From NCBI GenBank assembly GCA_035493495.1, contig DATJIG010000321.1:1-8421 (forward strand): 8,421 nt of DNA, written 5' to 3'. How positions within the stretch are numbered: the first letter of the stretch is position 1; every line of letters begins with the position of its first letter. The notes beneath the pieces are model-generated. The model saw only the letters and a program-made list of their open reading frames with translations, was not told where the DNA came from and did no database searches. The position numbers and the translations under genes are program-made. Source of the DNA: DATJIG01 sp035493495. GTDB lineage: Bacteria; Pseudomonadota; Alphaproteobacteria; SMXQ01. Positions 1-5,732 of the stretch are shown here, in pieces.

Positions 1-254
1 ACGCTCGCATCCGCGGCGGAAACGGCCTCGATGACCTCCATGAACGCGATCGGATCGGCTTCTCCACCACCGATCTCGCGCGGAAGCAGCATGTGGAACA
101 GCCGGGCACCGTGCAGCGCCGCCATGATGTCCGTCGGCACCTGCCGCTCTCGCTCTATGCGATCCGCGGCGACTACGATGCTCGGCGAGAGGGCGCGGGC
201 GCGGGACGGCCAATCCTCAGCAGCGGTACGGAGGGATGTCGTCGACTCGGTCAT
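1..254 (-). CDS. Acyl-CoA dehydrogenase-fold flavoprotein, N-terminal fragment (partial)
   Basis: The gene starts at an ATG read leftward from 254 and runs off the left edge, giving 84 residues with no stop. A GAGGA ribosome site (complement of 262-266) lies seven bases upstream, which supports this start. Residues around 25-75 have the pattern of the N-terminal helical domain of the acyl-CoA dehydrogenase superfamily: an ADRIERERQVP segment, an ALHGARLFHMLLP helix, then REIGGGEADP. That last stretch corresponds to the family's usual P-x-x-x-G-G-x-x-x-D/P signature. The same fold is used by true acyl-CoA dehydrogenases and by flavin-dependent monooxygenases of the HsaA/DszC group. The visible part has no FAD-contact or catalytic residues, so the reaction cannot be chosen. 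It lies downstream of the isomerase gene on the same strand across a 232-base gap, so it may have its own promoter. It could be the oxidative step of the neighbouring catabolic set (inference). Confidence 0.8.
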   Translation of the reverse strand, partial: MTESTTSLRTAAEDWPSRARALSPSIVVAADRIERERQVPTDIMAALHGARLFHMLLPREIGGGEADPIAFMEVIEAVSAADAS

Positions 255-364
255 GCTGATGTCCTCGGCGATGGTGGGACTTGAGCGGTGTCCGTCGCGT
301 GCACGCAGATGGCGCACTCTACTCCGCCGCCGCGGGGCTCGCCGAGCCTAATAAGGCCGGAATT

Positions 365-385
365 TGCCACGTTCGGTCAGTGGCA
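365..385. repeat. Short inverted repeat between isomerase and flavoprotein genes
   Basis: Six-base arms TGCCAC (365-370) and GTGGCA (380-385) are exact reverse complements separated by nine bases. The element lies in the 232-base gap, about 110 bases upstream of the flavoprotein start and about 100 bases past the isomerase stop. It has no adjoining T-tract, so it is not a convincing intrinsic terminator. It could be an operator half-site pair for the flavoprotein promoter, or chance. The rest of the gap (255-486) shows no recognisable gene and no clear promoter. Confidence 0.3.
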
Positions 386-486
386 CCGCCCGGTCGGCGC
401 CCACCATGAAAGGTCGCCACTCGTAGCCCCTGGTTTTTCATGACCGCCTTTGCGGACGGCCAGGTAATGCGAGTCAGCAGAGCTGG

Positions 487-1239
487 TCAGGCCGCCGCGG
501 TGCGGGCCGCGCCCTTGAGCGTCAGCAGCTTGCCGAGCGAGGGCACCGTGTCGTTGATGCCGATGGTTCGGAGCGCGTGCCAGAGCGCCGCCTGATTGCT
601 GGTGATGACCGGCTTCTTGAGATCGCGCTCGATCTCCTCGATCACGTCGATGCTGTGGATGTTGGCGCAACTGATGAAGACCGCATCGGCGTCGTCGCGG
701 CGCTGGCTCATGGCGAGGTCGTACCAGAACTGCGGCGGCGTGACGCAGTACGTGTCGCTGCCGGGAAGTTCCGCTGCCTTTGAGGCCAGCAACTCGTACC
801 CCGCTTCGCGCAAAAAGGCGGCTTTCTTGTCGTGGCCGGCCTGCTCGTTCTCGGAGATGAAGACCAGCTTGCGCGCACCGAGAGCCTGGAGCGCCGCCGT
901 CACCGACGATGCGGCGCTCAGCGCCGGGCGGCCGGTCAGCGTCGACATGTCGCGGACCACGCGCTTCTCCATCTCGACACCGCCCGACATCGAGGATCCG
1001 GTGCACTGGAACACCGTCACGTCGCATTTCGACTTGGCGAGCAGCGCCGCAGCTTCGAGCAGCTTCGGCGCCAGTTCCGTGAGCGGCATGTTGTGCATGT
1101 CGAGGCGCGTGATGTGGGGAACGACGCCCTCCGGCATGTAGCGGTGCATCTGCGGCTCGACCATGCGGTTCGAGGACGGAATGATGAAGCCGACACGCGC
1201 ACGCGGACGCACTGGCTCGTAGCTGTCGTAGCTGACCAT
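487..1239 (-). CDS. Asp/Glu racemase / maleate isomerase family enzyme
   Basis: A 250-residue cytoplasmic enzyme of the Asp/Glu racemase superfamily, in the group that includes maleate cis-trans isomerase and arylmalonate decarboxylase. The family length is about 240-250, so the gene looks complete. The N-terminal RVGFIIPSSNRMVEP segment (residues 15-29) is the typical first strand and substrate loop. Cys79 lies in VFQCTGSS and Cys191 in FISCANIHSIDVIEEIE, the two places where the family carries its catalytic cysteines. Both being present favours isomerase or racemase chemistry; arylmalonate decarboxylase keeps only the second. The family works without metal or cofactor on small dicarboxylates or arylmalonates. 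A GGAGG site (complement of 1245-1249) lies five bases before the ATG. The gene follows the regulator gene by 52 bases on the same strand, so the two are probably cotranscribed. Maleate or a substituted maleate is a reasonable but unproven substrate. Confidence 0.85.
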   Translation of the reverse strand: MVSYDSYEPVRPRARVGFIIPSSNRMVEPQMHRYMPEGVVPHITRLDMHNMPLTELAPKLLEAAALLAKSKCDVTVFQCTGSSMSGGVEMEKRVVRDMSTLTGRPALSAASSVTAALQALGARKLVFISENEQAGHDKKAAFLREAGYELLASKAAELPGSDTYCVTPPQFWYDLAMSQRRDDADAVFISCANIHSIDVIEEIERDLKKPVITSNQAALWHALRTIGINDTVPSLGKLLTLKGAARTAAA

Positions 1240-1291
1240 CGGTCCCTCCGTCGAACGGGCTATCTCACTTGGGTCGGCTCACTTCGCCGTT

Positions 1292-1663
1292 TCACTTCGT
1301 CAGGGACGAAGCGAGCTTCATGTATCCTTTCACCATCGCCTCGTACTCGGCAATGGTCTTGCTCGTAGGATAGACGTAGCGCTTGCGCTGATCCTCGTCG
1401 GCGCGCCGGAGCTCGATGAAGCCCCGCGCCTGGGCCTCGTAGAGGATCTTCCGCGTCGTCGGCCGCGACCAGGCCGTGACCGACTCGCATTCGCCGACGC
1501 TCGGCGGCTCGCCCGCGTAATAGCCCTCCATGATGAAATTCCACACCAGCGAGTGATTCCGCGATCGGCGGAAGAAGCGCACGCTGTCCCGCGGCTTCTG
1601 CGACCGGTAGAGGCCGACGCGCCAGCGGGCGAAGGCGAGGAAGGGCTCTGTGCGCTTTGACAT
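1292..1663 (-). CDS. Small MarR-like winged-helix transcriptional regulator
   Basis: A basic 123-residue protein with a winged helix-turn-helix in its second half. Residues 55-82 (SVGECESVTAWSRPTTRKIL onward to ARGFIEL) form the helix-turn-helix. Residues 84-100 form the wing, with ADEDQRKRYVYPT resembling the D-x-R-x-R wing motif of MarR proteins, followed by a final dimerisation-type helix (102-118). It is shorter than the usual MarR length of about 140-160 because the N-terminal helix is reduced. Assignment to MarR rather than another winged-helix group is therefore moderate. The start is supported by GGAG (complement of 1668-1671) four bases before the ATG. It is divergent from the amidohydrolase operon, and a perfect inverted repeat sits directly upstream of its own ribosome site. 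This is the usual arrangement of a local repressor that controls itself and the divergent catabolic genes (inference). Confidence 0.75.
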   Translation of the reverse strand: MSKRTEPFLAFARWRVGLYRSQKPRDSVRFFRRSRNHSLVWNFIMEGYYAGEPPSVGECESVTAWSRPTTRKILYEAQARGFIELRRADEDQRKRYVYPTSKTIAEYEAMVKGYMKLASSLTK

Positions 1664-1670
1664 GTCGCTC

Positions 1671-1692
1671 CGTGCCGGTGACCGCCGGCACG
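1671..1692. promoter_or_regulatory. Perfect 8-6-8 inverted repeat at regulator 5' end (candidate operator)
   Basis: Arms CGTGCCGG (1671-1678) and CCGGCACG (1685-1692) are exact reverse complements around six bases, TGACCG. The near arm overlaps the last base of the regulator's GGAG ribosome site and ends seven bases before its ATG. If the TATCAT-like hexamer at 1701-1696 on the minus strand is the -10 box, transcription would start within or at the edge of this element. The element could thus be a repressor operator, or an mRNA hairpin next to the ribosome site. The sequence does not separate the two. Confidence 0.5.
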
Positions 1693-1740
1693 GCTATGAT
1701 ATGGCAAATCTTTTTCCAAAAAAATTTAACTTTTTCGAAG
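1693..1740. promoter_or_regulatory. AT-rich island, probable divergent promoter zone
   Basis: This island contrasts sharply with its GC-rich surroundings. It contains TATGAT (1695-1700, plus strand) and TATCAT (complement of 1696-1701, minus strand), each matching five of six bases of the sigma-70 -10 box. No good -35 hexamer was found for either direction. It also holds CTTTTTC twice (1710-1716 and 1730-1736), offset by exactly 20 bases, and an imperfect A/T palindrome at 1706-1727. The placement between two divergent genes makes it the best promoter candidate in the window, but exact start sites are not determined. Confidence 0.4.
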
Positions 1741-1764
1741 GGCTCCGCCGCCGTCGAATAGCGC

Positions 1765-1800
1765 CCGCAGGCAATCCCCCAAAAAGAACCAAGCCTGCGG
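1765..1800. repeat. Perfect 8-base inverted repeat with 20-base spacer
   Basis: CCGCAGGC (1765-1772) and GCCTGCGG (1793-1800) are exact reverse complements separated by 20 bases that include CCCCC then AAAAA. Flanking bases 1737-1748 and 1797-1807 are also nearly complementary (GAAGGGCTCCGC against GAAGCCTCCGC read in reverse complement). A larger alternative fold of this leader is therefore possible. It lies between the AT-rich island and the amidohydrolase start. It may be a transcription-factor site or part of the operon's mRNA leader; its role is unknown. Confidence 0.4.
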
Positions 1801-1819
1801 AGGCTTCACGTCACCGCTC

Positions 1820-1845
1820 CCGGATCGCCCCATCGGGCGATCCGG
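1820..1845. promoter_or_regulatory. Perfect 11-4-11 inverted repeat upstream of amidohydrolase operon
   Basis: CCGGATCGCCC (1820-1830) and GGGCGATCCGG (1835-1845) are exact 11-base reverse complements around the four bases CATC. This is the longest perfect dyad I found in the window. It ends 15 bases before the ribosome site of the amidohydrolase gene. No T-tract follows, so it is not an intrinsic terminator. It would form a very stable stem-loop in the leader mRNA, or serve as an operator on the DNA. The adjoining TCCGG-T-CCGGA (1841-1851) adds a second, overlapping short palindrome. Confidence 0.55.
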
Positions 1846-1860
1846 TCCGGAGCGTCCCAG

Positions 1861-1867
1861 GGAGGAG
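1861..1867 (+). promoter_or_regulatory. Ribosome binding site that fixes the GTG start of the amidohydrolase
   Basis: GGAGGAG at 1861-1867 is a near-perfect Shine-Dalgarno match. It sits three bases from the GTG at 1871 when counted from its last base, and five or six from the core GGAGG. The next in-frame ATG is at residue 48, after the conserved D-G-D-G-H metal motif, so the GTG is the only sensible start. Confidence 0.75.
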
Positions 1868-1870
1868 TCC

Positions 1871-3328
1871 GTGCCCCTCGATCTCTCGCGCAGCTCGCGG
1901 TCCGCCAAGATCCGCGAGAAGCTCGATCACCCTGTTCTCGACGGCGACGGTCACACCATCGAGTACGACCCGATCTTCCTCGAGTACCTGGCGCAGGTCG
2001 GCGGACCGAAGATGGTCGAGTACTACCGCAAGGTCGGCACCAAGGGTGGCCAGTACTACGGCACGACTTACGAGGATCGCTTTGACAAGCGGCTCGCCCG
2101 CATCCCTTACTGGGGCACGCCGACGCGCAACACGCTCGACCGTGCGACGGCGATGGCGCCGAGTCTCCTGCGCGCTCGCATGGACGAGCTCGGCCTCGAC
2201 TTCTCGATCCTCCACACCTCGGCGCTGCATCTGAACCGCTTCCCCGACGCCGAGGTGCGGCGCGCGGGCTGCCGGGCGCTCAACACCATGCGCGCCGAGA
2301 TGTTCCGCGGCCACGAGGCCCGCATGACGCCGGCGGCGGTGATCCCGATGCACACGCCCGAGGAGGCGATCGAGGAGCTCGAGTACGCGGTGAAGGTGCT
2401 GGGTTCCAAGGCGATCATGGTGGCGGGCGTGGTGCGCCGCCCGGTGCCGATCGTCGCCCGCGAGGCGCCGCAGCTCGCGCGCTACACCACCTGGATCGAC
2501 AATCTGTCGGTCGGCAGCCCCTACAACTACGATCCGTTCTGGGCGAAGTGCGTCGAGCTCAAGGTGGCACCGATGACCCACACCTCGGGCATCTGGGGCA
2601 GTCGCGCCGACACCAGGAACTTCGTGTTCAACCACCTCGGACACTTCGCCTCGTCGGGCGAGGCGTTCTGCCGCGGCCTGTTCATGGGCGGCGTGACGCG
2701 GCGCTTCCCGACGCTCCGCTTCGGCTTCATGGAGGGCGGCGTCAACTGGGCGTGCGGTCTCTACAACGACCTGTTCGAGCACTGGGAGAAGCGCAGCTAC
2801 AAAGCCTTGCGCGAGAACCTCGATCCGGCGCGGATCGACCGCAAGGCGCTGGCGGCGCTGCTTGGCGAGTACGGCGGCGAGGTGTTCGCCAGGCACGTCG
2901 AGCACATCCGCGAGCACGGCATCCTCGGCATCCCCGAGGAGGATCCGAACAACCTCGACGACTTCGCGGCGTGCAAGATCAGCCGCAAGGAGGACGTCCG
3001 CGACCTGTTCGTGCCGTTCTTCCACTTCGGCTGCGAGGCCGACGATCGCATGAATCACGGCGCTTTCGACACCAAGATCAACCGCATGGGCGCGCGCCTC
3101 AAGGCGACGTTCAGCTCCGATATCGGCCACTGGGACGTCCAGGAGATGAACGACGTGCTGGCCGAGGCCTACGAGTCGGTCGAGCATGGCCTGTTGACCG
3201 AGGACGACTTCCGCGACCTCACCTTCACCAACATCGTCAGCCTGGTCGGATCGCTCAATCCCGACTTCTTCAAGGGCACGGCGGTTGAGGGCGCGGTCGC
3301 CAGGGTGCAGGGCAACTCGCTGCACTGA
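1871..3328 (+). CDS. Metal-dependent amidohydrolase (ACMSD-like, amidohydrolase-2 family)
   Basis: A 485-residue TIM-barrel amidohydrolase of the type that includes aminocarboxymuconate-semialdehyde decarboxylase and gamma-resorcylate decarboxylase. It has the family's opening D-G-D-G-H (residues 24-28, Asp26/His28 as likely metal ligands). Next come a central His237 in MTHTSG and an HLGH segment (255-258), then FMEGG (286-290). The late SSDIGHWD (415-422) has Asp417 as the likely final metal or catalytic acid. The closing FTNIVSLVGSLNPDFF region matches the family's C-terminal helix. It is longer than the roughly 300-350 residues of the best-known members; the extra length lies mostly between 300 and 400. 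No signal peptide, so cytoplasmic. It opens the plus-strand run, with the next gene 17 bases on. Members hydrolyse C-N or C-O bonds or decarboxylate ring acids. Family is clear; substrate is not. Confidence 0.88.
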   Translation: MPLDLSRSSRSAKIREKLDHPVLDGDGHTIEYDPIFLEYLAQVGGPKMVEYYRKVGTKGGQYYGTTYEDRFDKRLARIPYWGTPTRNTLDRATAMAPSLLRARMDELGLDFSILHTSALHLNRFPDAEVRRAGCRALNTMRAEMFRGHEARMTPAAVIPMHTPEEAIEELEYAVKVLGSKAIMVAGVVRRPVPIVAREAPQLARYTTWIDNLSVGSPYNYDPFWAKCVELKVAPMTHTSGIWGSRADTRNFVFNHLGHFASSGEAFCRGLFMGGVTRRFPTLRFGFMEGGVNWACGLYNDLFEHWEKRSYKALRENLDPARIDRKALAALLGEYGGEVFARHVEHIREHGILGIPEEDPNNLDDFAACKISRKEDVRDLFVPFFHFGCEADDRMNHGAFDTKINRMGARLKATFSSDIGHWDVQEMNDVLAEAYESVEHGLLTEDDFRDLTFTNIVSLVGSLNPDFFKGTAVEGAVARVQGNSLH

Positions 3329-3345
3329 CAGACCACGGGGGACCA

Positions 3346-4380
3346 ATGACGGCGCGCGGACTGTTGCGGGACTTGATGGCGGCGGTGCTGCTGGCGTTGC
3401 CAGGGGTTCCGGCTGCGGCCGACCCGGTGTCGGACTTCTACCGCGACCGGCAGGTCAATCTGATCTCGGGCTTCAATCCCGGCGGCGGCTTCGACATTTA
3501 CGCCCGGCTGGTCGCGCGCTATCTGCCCAAGTACATCCCCGGTGAGCCGCACATCATCATCCGCAACATGCCGGGCGCCGGCAGCATGATCGCGACCAAT
3601 CACGTGTTCAACGTGTCGCCGCGCGACGGTTCCGAGTTCGGCCTGTTCTCGTCCGACATGGTGATCGCACCGTTGATGGGCGCGCCGACGGCGAAATTCG
3701 TCGCCCGCGAGTTCACCTGGCTCGGCAGCGCCAGTTCTGACGTCATCTACTGCATCGCCTGGGGCGCATCGCCGTTCAAGTCGTTCGACCAGGTGTTCCA
3801 GAGCGAGATGCTGGTGGGCGCCGCCGGCATCCAGATGGCCAACGTGCCGATGCTGCTCAACCGTGTGCTCGGCACCAAGTTCAAGGTCATCAAGGGCTAC
3901 GCCGGCACCGCCGCGGTCAAGCTTGCGGTTCAGCGCGGCGAGGTCCAGGGCTGGTGCAACGTCGGCCTCGAAAGCGTGCGCGGCATGAACCCCGAGTGGA
4001 TCACCGACGGGACGGTCCGCTTCCTGACCCAGGTCGGCTATGAGCCGCGCAACGAGGTGAAGAACGTGCCCTTCTTCCTCGACTACGCCAAGAACGAGGA
4101 CGACAAGCACCTGCTGAAGCTGATCTTCGGCTATCCGTTCATGGCGCGTCCGTTTGCGGCGCCGCCGAAGATCCCGCGGGACCGCGCCGCGGCGTTGCGG
4201 AACGCGTTCGCCGCCAGCCTCAAGGACGAGGGGCTCCGCGCCGAGGCCGAGCAGGCCCGTATCGACATCCAGCTCGTCACCGGCGAGCAGATCGATGCGT
4301 TCCTCGCCGAGATGTACGCGACCGACCCCAAGCTGGTGGCCAGGGCCTCGCAGGTGATGGCCGAGGTCACCCGCCCGTGA
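3346..4380 (+). CDS. Bug/TctC-like periplasmic solute-binding protein (first copy)
   Basis: A 344-residue secreted binding protein of the tripartite tricarboxylate transporter receptor (TctC/Bug) family. A signal peptide covers residues 1-25 (hydrophobic AAVLLALPGV, cleavage after AAA before Asp26). The mature protein has the family's ligand loops: PGGGFDIYARL (45-55) and NMPGAGS (74-80), followed by SPRDG (91-95). The YARL...YIPG spacing marks the divergent branch of the family rather than the classical Bordetella Bug type. It differs from the second copy in having Cys136 and Cys204, which could pair in the periplasm. GGGGG at 3337-3341 lies four bases before the ATG. It sits between two enzyme genes in the same run, so its ligand is plausibly the substrate of the amidohydrolase or of the next hydrolase. 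No TctA or TctB gene is in the window. Confidence 0.88.
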   Translation: MTARGLLRDLMAAVLLALPGVPAAADPVSDFYRDRQVNLISGFNPGGGFDIYARLVARYLPKYIPGEPHIIIRNMPGAGSMIATNHVFNVSPRDGSEFGLFSSDMVIAPLMGAPTAKFVAREFTWLGSASSDVIYCIAWGASPFKSFDQVFQSEMLVGAAGIQMANVPMLLNRVLGTKFKVIKGYAGTAAVKLAVQRGEVQGWCNVGLESVRGMNPEWITDGTVRFLTQVGYEPRNEVKNVPFFLDYAKNEDDKHLLKLIFGYPFMARPFAAPPKIPRDRAAALRNAFAASLKDEGLRAEAEQARIDIQLVTGEQIDAFLAEMYATDPKLVARASQVMAEVTRP

Positions 4381-4382
4381 GG
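4379..4382 (+). promoter_or_regulatory. Ribosome site overlapping the preceding stop codon
   Basis: GAGG at 4379-4382 shares its first two bases with the TGA stop (4378-4380) of the first binding-protein gene and lies eight bases before the ATG at 4391. A ribosome finishing the upstream gene would be placed on this site, so the two genes are probably translationally coupled. This also argues that they share one transcript. Confidence 0.5.
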
Positions 4383-4390
4383 CGCGTGCG

Positions 4391-5620
4391 ATGACCAGCA
4401 TCAAGGTCGATCGCCGCGTCCGCCGCTGGGCGGAGCAGCGCTGGCTGACGGACGCGACCCTGCGCGCCTCGGGCGTCGAGCTCGCGTCCAAGGCGACCGC
4501 CGGCGGCGTCGATTCGATCGGCGATTTCCAGTCGGTGGCGCGGCGGATCAAGAAGTTCGACGACATGCACCGCGAGCTCGCGGCCCAGGCGCGCAAGCGC
4601 GAGGCCAGGGCGGCCGCGTTCGAACAGCAGGATCGCCCGGTGTCGGCGCGCGAGAGCTACATCATCGCCTCGCTGCTGTGGTCGGCGGCGCAGTGGCCGC
4701 TGTTCGAGATCAACGACGACTACACCGCCTATGAGGAGGCGATGAACCGGACCTACGGCCGGTTCGTCCGCCTCATGGACCGGCCGATCGAACGGATCGA
4801 GATCCCGTTCGGCGGCAAGTCGCTGCCCGGCTATCTGCACCTGCCGCACGTGCCCGCAGTCGGCGAGCGCTTTCCGCTGGTCATCGCCATCGGCGGCCTC
4901 GATACCAACAAGGAGACCCAGGTCGCGATCTACGGCGACCGCTGCCTCGCGCGCGGCATGGCGGTGTTCGCCTACGACGGGCCGGGGCAGGGCGAAGCGA
5001 TCGCGCGTGGGCTCTTCGTCACGCCGGACAATCACGGCGACGCGGCCGCCGCCGCCGTCGATACGATTGCGAGACATCCCGCCGTCGATCCCGAGCGAAT
5101 CGCCATCCGCGGCAACTCGTTCGGCAGCTACTTCGGCACGGTTGCCTCGGCGCGGCTCGGGAGCCGGATCAAGGCGTTCGCCGCCGCCGGTATCTGCCAG
5201 GAGCCGATGGCCTACACGCTGCTCCACCATGCGCCGGCCTCCTACAAGCAGCGGCTGATGTTTATGTCGGGGCACGAGGAAGAGACGGAATTCGACCGCA
5301 TGGCGACGGGCTTCGATCTGCGGCCGATCGCGCCGAACATCGTCGCGCCCTACATGATTGTCGCCGGCGCCGAGGACGCGCTGTCGCCGATCGCTGCCAC
5401 GCGGGAGCTGTTCGGGCTGATCCGCGCGCCGAAGCGGCTGGTGGTCTACGACGGCGCGGGCCATGGCATCCGCGACTCGAGCGCCGCCCAGAACGGCGAG
5501 GAGAAGACCGTGGTCGTGGCCGACTGGCTGCGCGACCGCCTCGACGGCAAGCCGTTCGCCTCGGAGTCGGTATGGATCGACGGCGCGGGGCGCGCAACCG
5601 CGACGCCGTACGCCGAGTGA
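4391..5620 (+). CDS. Alpha/beta hydrolase, FrsA / 2,6-dihydroxypseudooxynicotine hydrolase type
   Basis: A 409-residue cytoplasmic alpha/beta hydrolase with an all-helical N-terminal half (about 1-135) and a catalytic domain from about 136. The catalytic part shows an IAIGGLDTNKE oxyanion segment (166-176), YDGPGQGE (195-202), nucleophile Ser243 in GNSFG, likely acid Asp329 in AGAEDALSP, and His358 in GAGHG. The GGL-D-x-x-K-E segment and long helical N-terminus are typical of the group that includes 2,6-dihydroxypseudooxynicotine hydrolase, which cleaves a C-C bond in bacterial nicotine breakdown, and of FrsA-like esterases. The gene starts ten bases after the first binding-protein gene, with coupled translation likely. 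Together with the amidohydrolase and isomerase it suggests ring-product or beta-keto-type bond cleavage, but an ordinary esterase role cannot be excluded. Family confident, reaction not. Confidence 0.87.
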   Translation: MTSIKVDRRVRRWAEQRWLTDATLRASGVELASKATAGGVDSIGDFQSVARRIKKFDDMHRELAAQARKREARAAAFEQQDRPVSARESYIIASLLWSAAQWPLFEINDDYTAYEEAMNRTYGRFVRLMDRPIERIEIPFGGKSLPGYLHLPHVPAVGERFPLVIAIGGLDTNKETQVAIYGDRCLARGMAVFAYDGPGQGEAIARGLFVTPDNHGDAAAAAVDTIARHPAVDPERIAIRGNSFGSYFGTVASARLGSRIKAFAAAGICQEPMAYTLLHHAPASYKQRLMFMSGHEEETEFDRMATGFDLRPIAPNIVAPYMIVAGAEDALSPIAATRELFGLIRAPKRLVVYDGAGHGIRDSSAAQNGEEKTVVVADWLRDRLDGKPFASESVWIDGAGRATATPYAE

Positions 5621-5732
5621 TCCCCCAGCCCGACTGATCGTCTCGCGCCGGGGCGCATCGGGCGTGCTAGTCTCGCTGCGGGAAGCTCGCGATAAAAAGC
5701 AAAGGCGGGCGAGGCTGCTTGGGAGGTCGTCC

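Noticed and set aside
319..441. A 40-codon minus-strand small frame (ATG at 441-439, stop at 321-319) preceded by AAAGG
   Set aside because: The ribosome-site match is modest and the product has no recognisable features. Without conservation data it cannot be told from chance.
431..464. CCGC/GCGG hairpin with a nearby T-run as a terminator for the isomerase transcript
   Set aside because: The T-run lies on the plus strand and precedes the stem there. On the minus-strand transcript it is an A-run, so it cannot act as an intrinsic terminator for that gene.
377..1027. A 216-codon minus-strand frame overlapping the isomerase gene
   Set aside because: It is a shifted frame over the isomerase, which has conserved cysteines and a good ribosome site. 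The shifted product is Arg-rich with no family features.
5463..5732. Upstream in-frame extension of the second binding protein
   Set aside because: It would overlap the hydrolase gene by over 150 bases, is Arg-rich, and would bury the signal peptide. The ATG at 5733 has a good ribosome site.
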